A DNA stretch of 14,003 nt from NCBI GenBank assembly GCA_037143735.1, contig JBAWYD010000067.1, forward strand, positions 1 through 14,003, written 5' to 3'. The notes under the pieces were generated by a model, which searched no databases, had not been told where the DNA came from, and saw nothing but the letters and a program-made list of their open reading frames with translations. The position numbers and the translations under genes are program-made. This document shows, piece after piece, positions 13,332 to 14,003 of this stretch; positions within the stretch are counted from its first letter, which is position 1, and each line of letters starts with the position of its first letter. Source of the DNA: JAPLJQ01 sp037143735. Its GTDB lineage: Bacteria; Desulfobacterota; Syntrophia; Syntrophales; UBA2185.

Positions 13332-13736
13332 ATGATCATACCACTGGCAAAAGGATTGGCTCTTACCTTCAAAACGCTCTTCCGTCCACGGACTACCCTT
13401 CTGTATCCGGAAGAAAAAAAGGTCATGTATGAAAGATGGCGGGGACGTCCTTGTCTCGTCAAGGGAGAAGACGGGAAGGAAACATGTATCGGGTGTGGCA
13501 TTTGTGCCCGGGGATGCCCGGCGCAGGCGATCAGGGTTACATTGGGGAAACGGGAAGACAACAGCCGTTATCCGGCGATTTTTGAACTGGATATCGGCCG
13601 CTGTATCTTTTGCAGTTTCTGCGAACAGAGTTGCCCGAAGGACGCTATTAAATTGAGTCACGCGTATGAATTGGCCACGGATGACAAGAAGAAGCTTCTT
13701 CTCAACAAAGAAGATCTCTTAGAGTGTCCGGAATAA
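13332..13736 (+). CDS. nuoI: NADH-quinone oxidoreductase subunit I
   Basis: A 134-residue ferredoxin-like subunit with two [4Fe-4S] clusters (N6a and N6b) that pass electrons to NuoB. The cluster motifs are C52, C55, C58, C62 (CIGCGICARGCP) and C91, C94, C97, C101 (CIFCSFCEQSCP), each followed by proline. The N-terminal amphipathic part GLALTFKTLFRP anchors it against the membrane arm. It is shorter than the E. coli protein, in keeping with compact bacterial forms. AGGAAAG (13322-13328) precedes the ATG. In a Nuo lacking EFG, NuoI is the most exposed cluster-bearing subunit and a plausible docking point for the electron donor (inference). Confidence 0.96.
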   Translation: MIIPLAKGLALTFKTLFRPRTTLLYPEEKKVMYERWRGRPCLVKGEDGKETCIGCGICARGCPAQAIRVTLGKREDNSRYPAIFELDIGRCIFCSFCEQSCPKDAIKLSHAYELATDDKKKLLLNKEDLLECPE

Positions 13737-13748
13737 GGAGAAGGCTTG

Positions 13749-14003
13749 ATGGAGCTTTTTTTATTTATCGTCATCGGCGGAATCACCCTCATATCGAGTC
13801 TTTTCGTGGTGTTTCAGAAGAGCCCACTCTATTCGGCCTTCTGTTTAATCATTACCTTTCTCTCCATGGCAGGTCTCTATCTCGTGCTGGGCGCCGAATT
13901 TATTGCCGTCATCCAGGTCATCGTATACGCCGGCGCTGTCATGGTGCTTTTCCTCTTTGTGATCATGCTTCTGAACATGGATAAGGAGAAACATGAGCGG
14001 CAG
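13749..14003 (+). CDS. nuoJ: NADH-quinone oxidoreductase subunit J, N-terminal part (runs off window)
   Basis: From the ATG at 13749 the frame stays open for 85 codons to the last base. It starts MELFLFIVIGGI and shows three hydrophobic segments (about 2-20, 29-48 and 53-76). The pi-bulge helix of subunit J is recognisable in AEFIAVIQVIVYAGAVMVLFL, although the family usually has a slightly different wording. NuoJ is a small membrane subunit next to NuoA and NuoK. AAGGAGAAGG (13736-13745) overlaps the nuoI stop and provides the Shine-Dalgarno. The rest, and probably nuoK to nuoN, lies downstream. Confidence 0.92.
   Translation, partial: MELFLFIVIGGITLISSLFVVFQKSPLYSAFCLIITFLSMAGLYLVLGAEFIAVIQVIVYAGAVMVLFLFVIMLLNMDKEKHERQ

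Overview
This looks like a chromosomal segment from an anaerobic bacterium, most plausibly a deltaproteobacterium (Desulfobacterota, perhaps Syntrophus-like). That placement is inferred from gene content, not from a marker-gene search. The supporting signs are a ferredoxin:NADP+ transhydrogenase pair (NfnAB), a complex I cluster that runs from nuoD straight to nuoH without nuoE, nuoF or nuoG, an AtpZ-AtpI-AtpB cluster, and a secreted TPR protein of a type I associate with deltaproteobacteria.

Layout. (1) 1-1210, plus strand: the 3' end of gmd overlapping a complete fcl, the two steps from GDP-mannose to GDP-L-fucose. (2) 1260-2556, plus: membrane part of the F-type ATP synthase (atpZ, atpI, atpB), closed by a strong two-way terminator; atpE, normally next, is absent here. 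(3) 2592-4113: a small accessory island with a decayed RelB/DinJ antitoxin (minus strand) and its palindromic promoter region, an intact mazEF module with its own promoter, a repeat block resembling an IS21-family end, and a possible small structured RNA ending in a terminator. (4) 4114-4356, plus: a small cysteine-cluster protein. (5) 4408-6729, minus: a two-gene envelope operon with its own promoter, coding for a LEA-type lipoprotein and an exported TPR protein. (6) 6797-9095, minus: nfnA-nfnB with terminator, leader hairpin and promoter. (7) 9096-9586: the 490-base divergent control region between nfnAB and nuo. (8) 9587-14003, plus: nuoA, nuoB, nuoC, nuoD, nuoH, nuoI and the start of nuoJ, which runs off the window.

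How the parts fit. Membrane energy conservation dominates: a Nuo complex that appears to lack its NADH-oxidising arm, a cytosolic enzyme that interconverts NADH, NADPH and reduced ferredoxin next to it, and ATP synthase membrane subunits elsewhere in the window. Because nuoEFG are missing from the expected place, ferredoxin is a reasonable guess for the electron donor, and the divergent NfnAB would be a natural way to balance that pool. This is a hypothesis from gene order.

I did not find an unmistakable undescribed system. The best candidates for a second look are the nfnAB/nuo divergent region with its regulatory structures, the possible orphan small RNA at about 3935-4044, the short upstream reading frame before nuoA, and the interrupted ATP synthase cluster.
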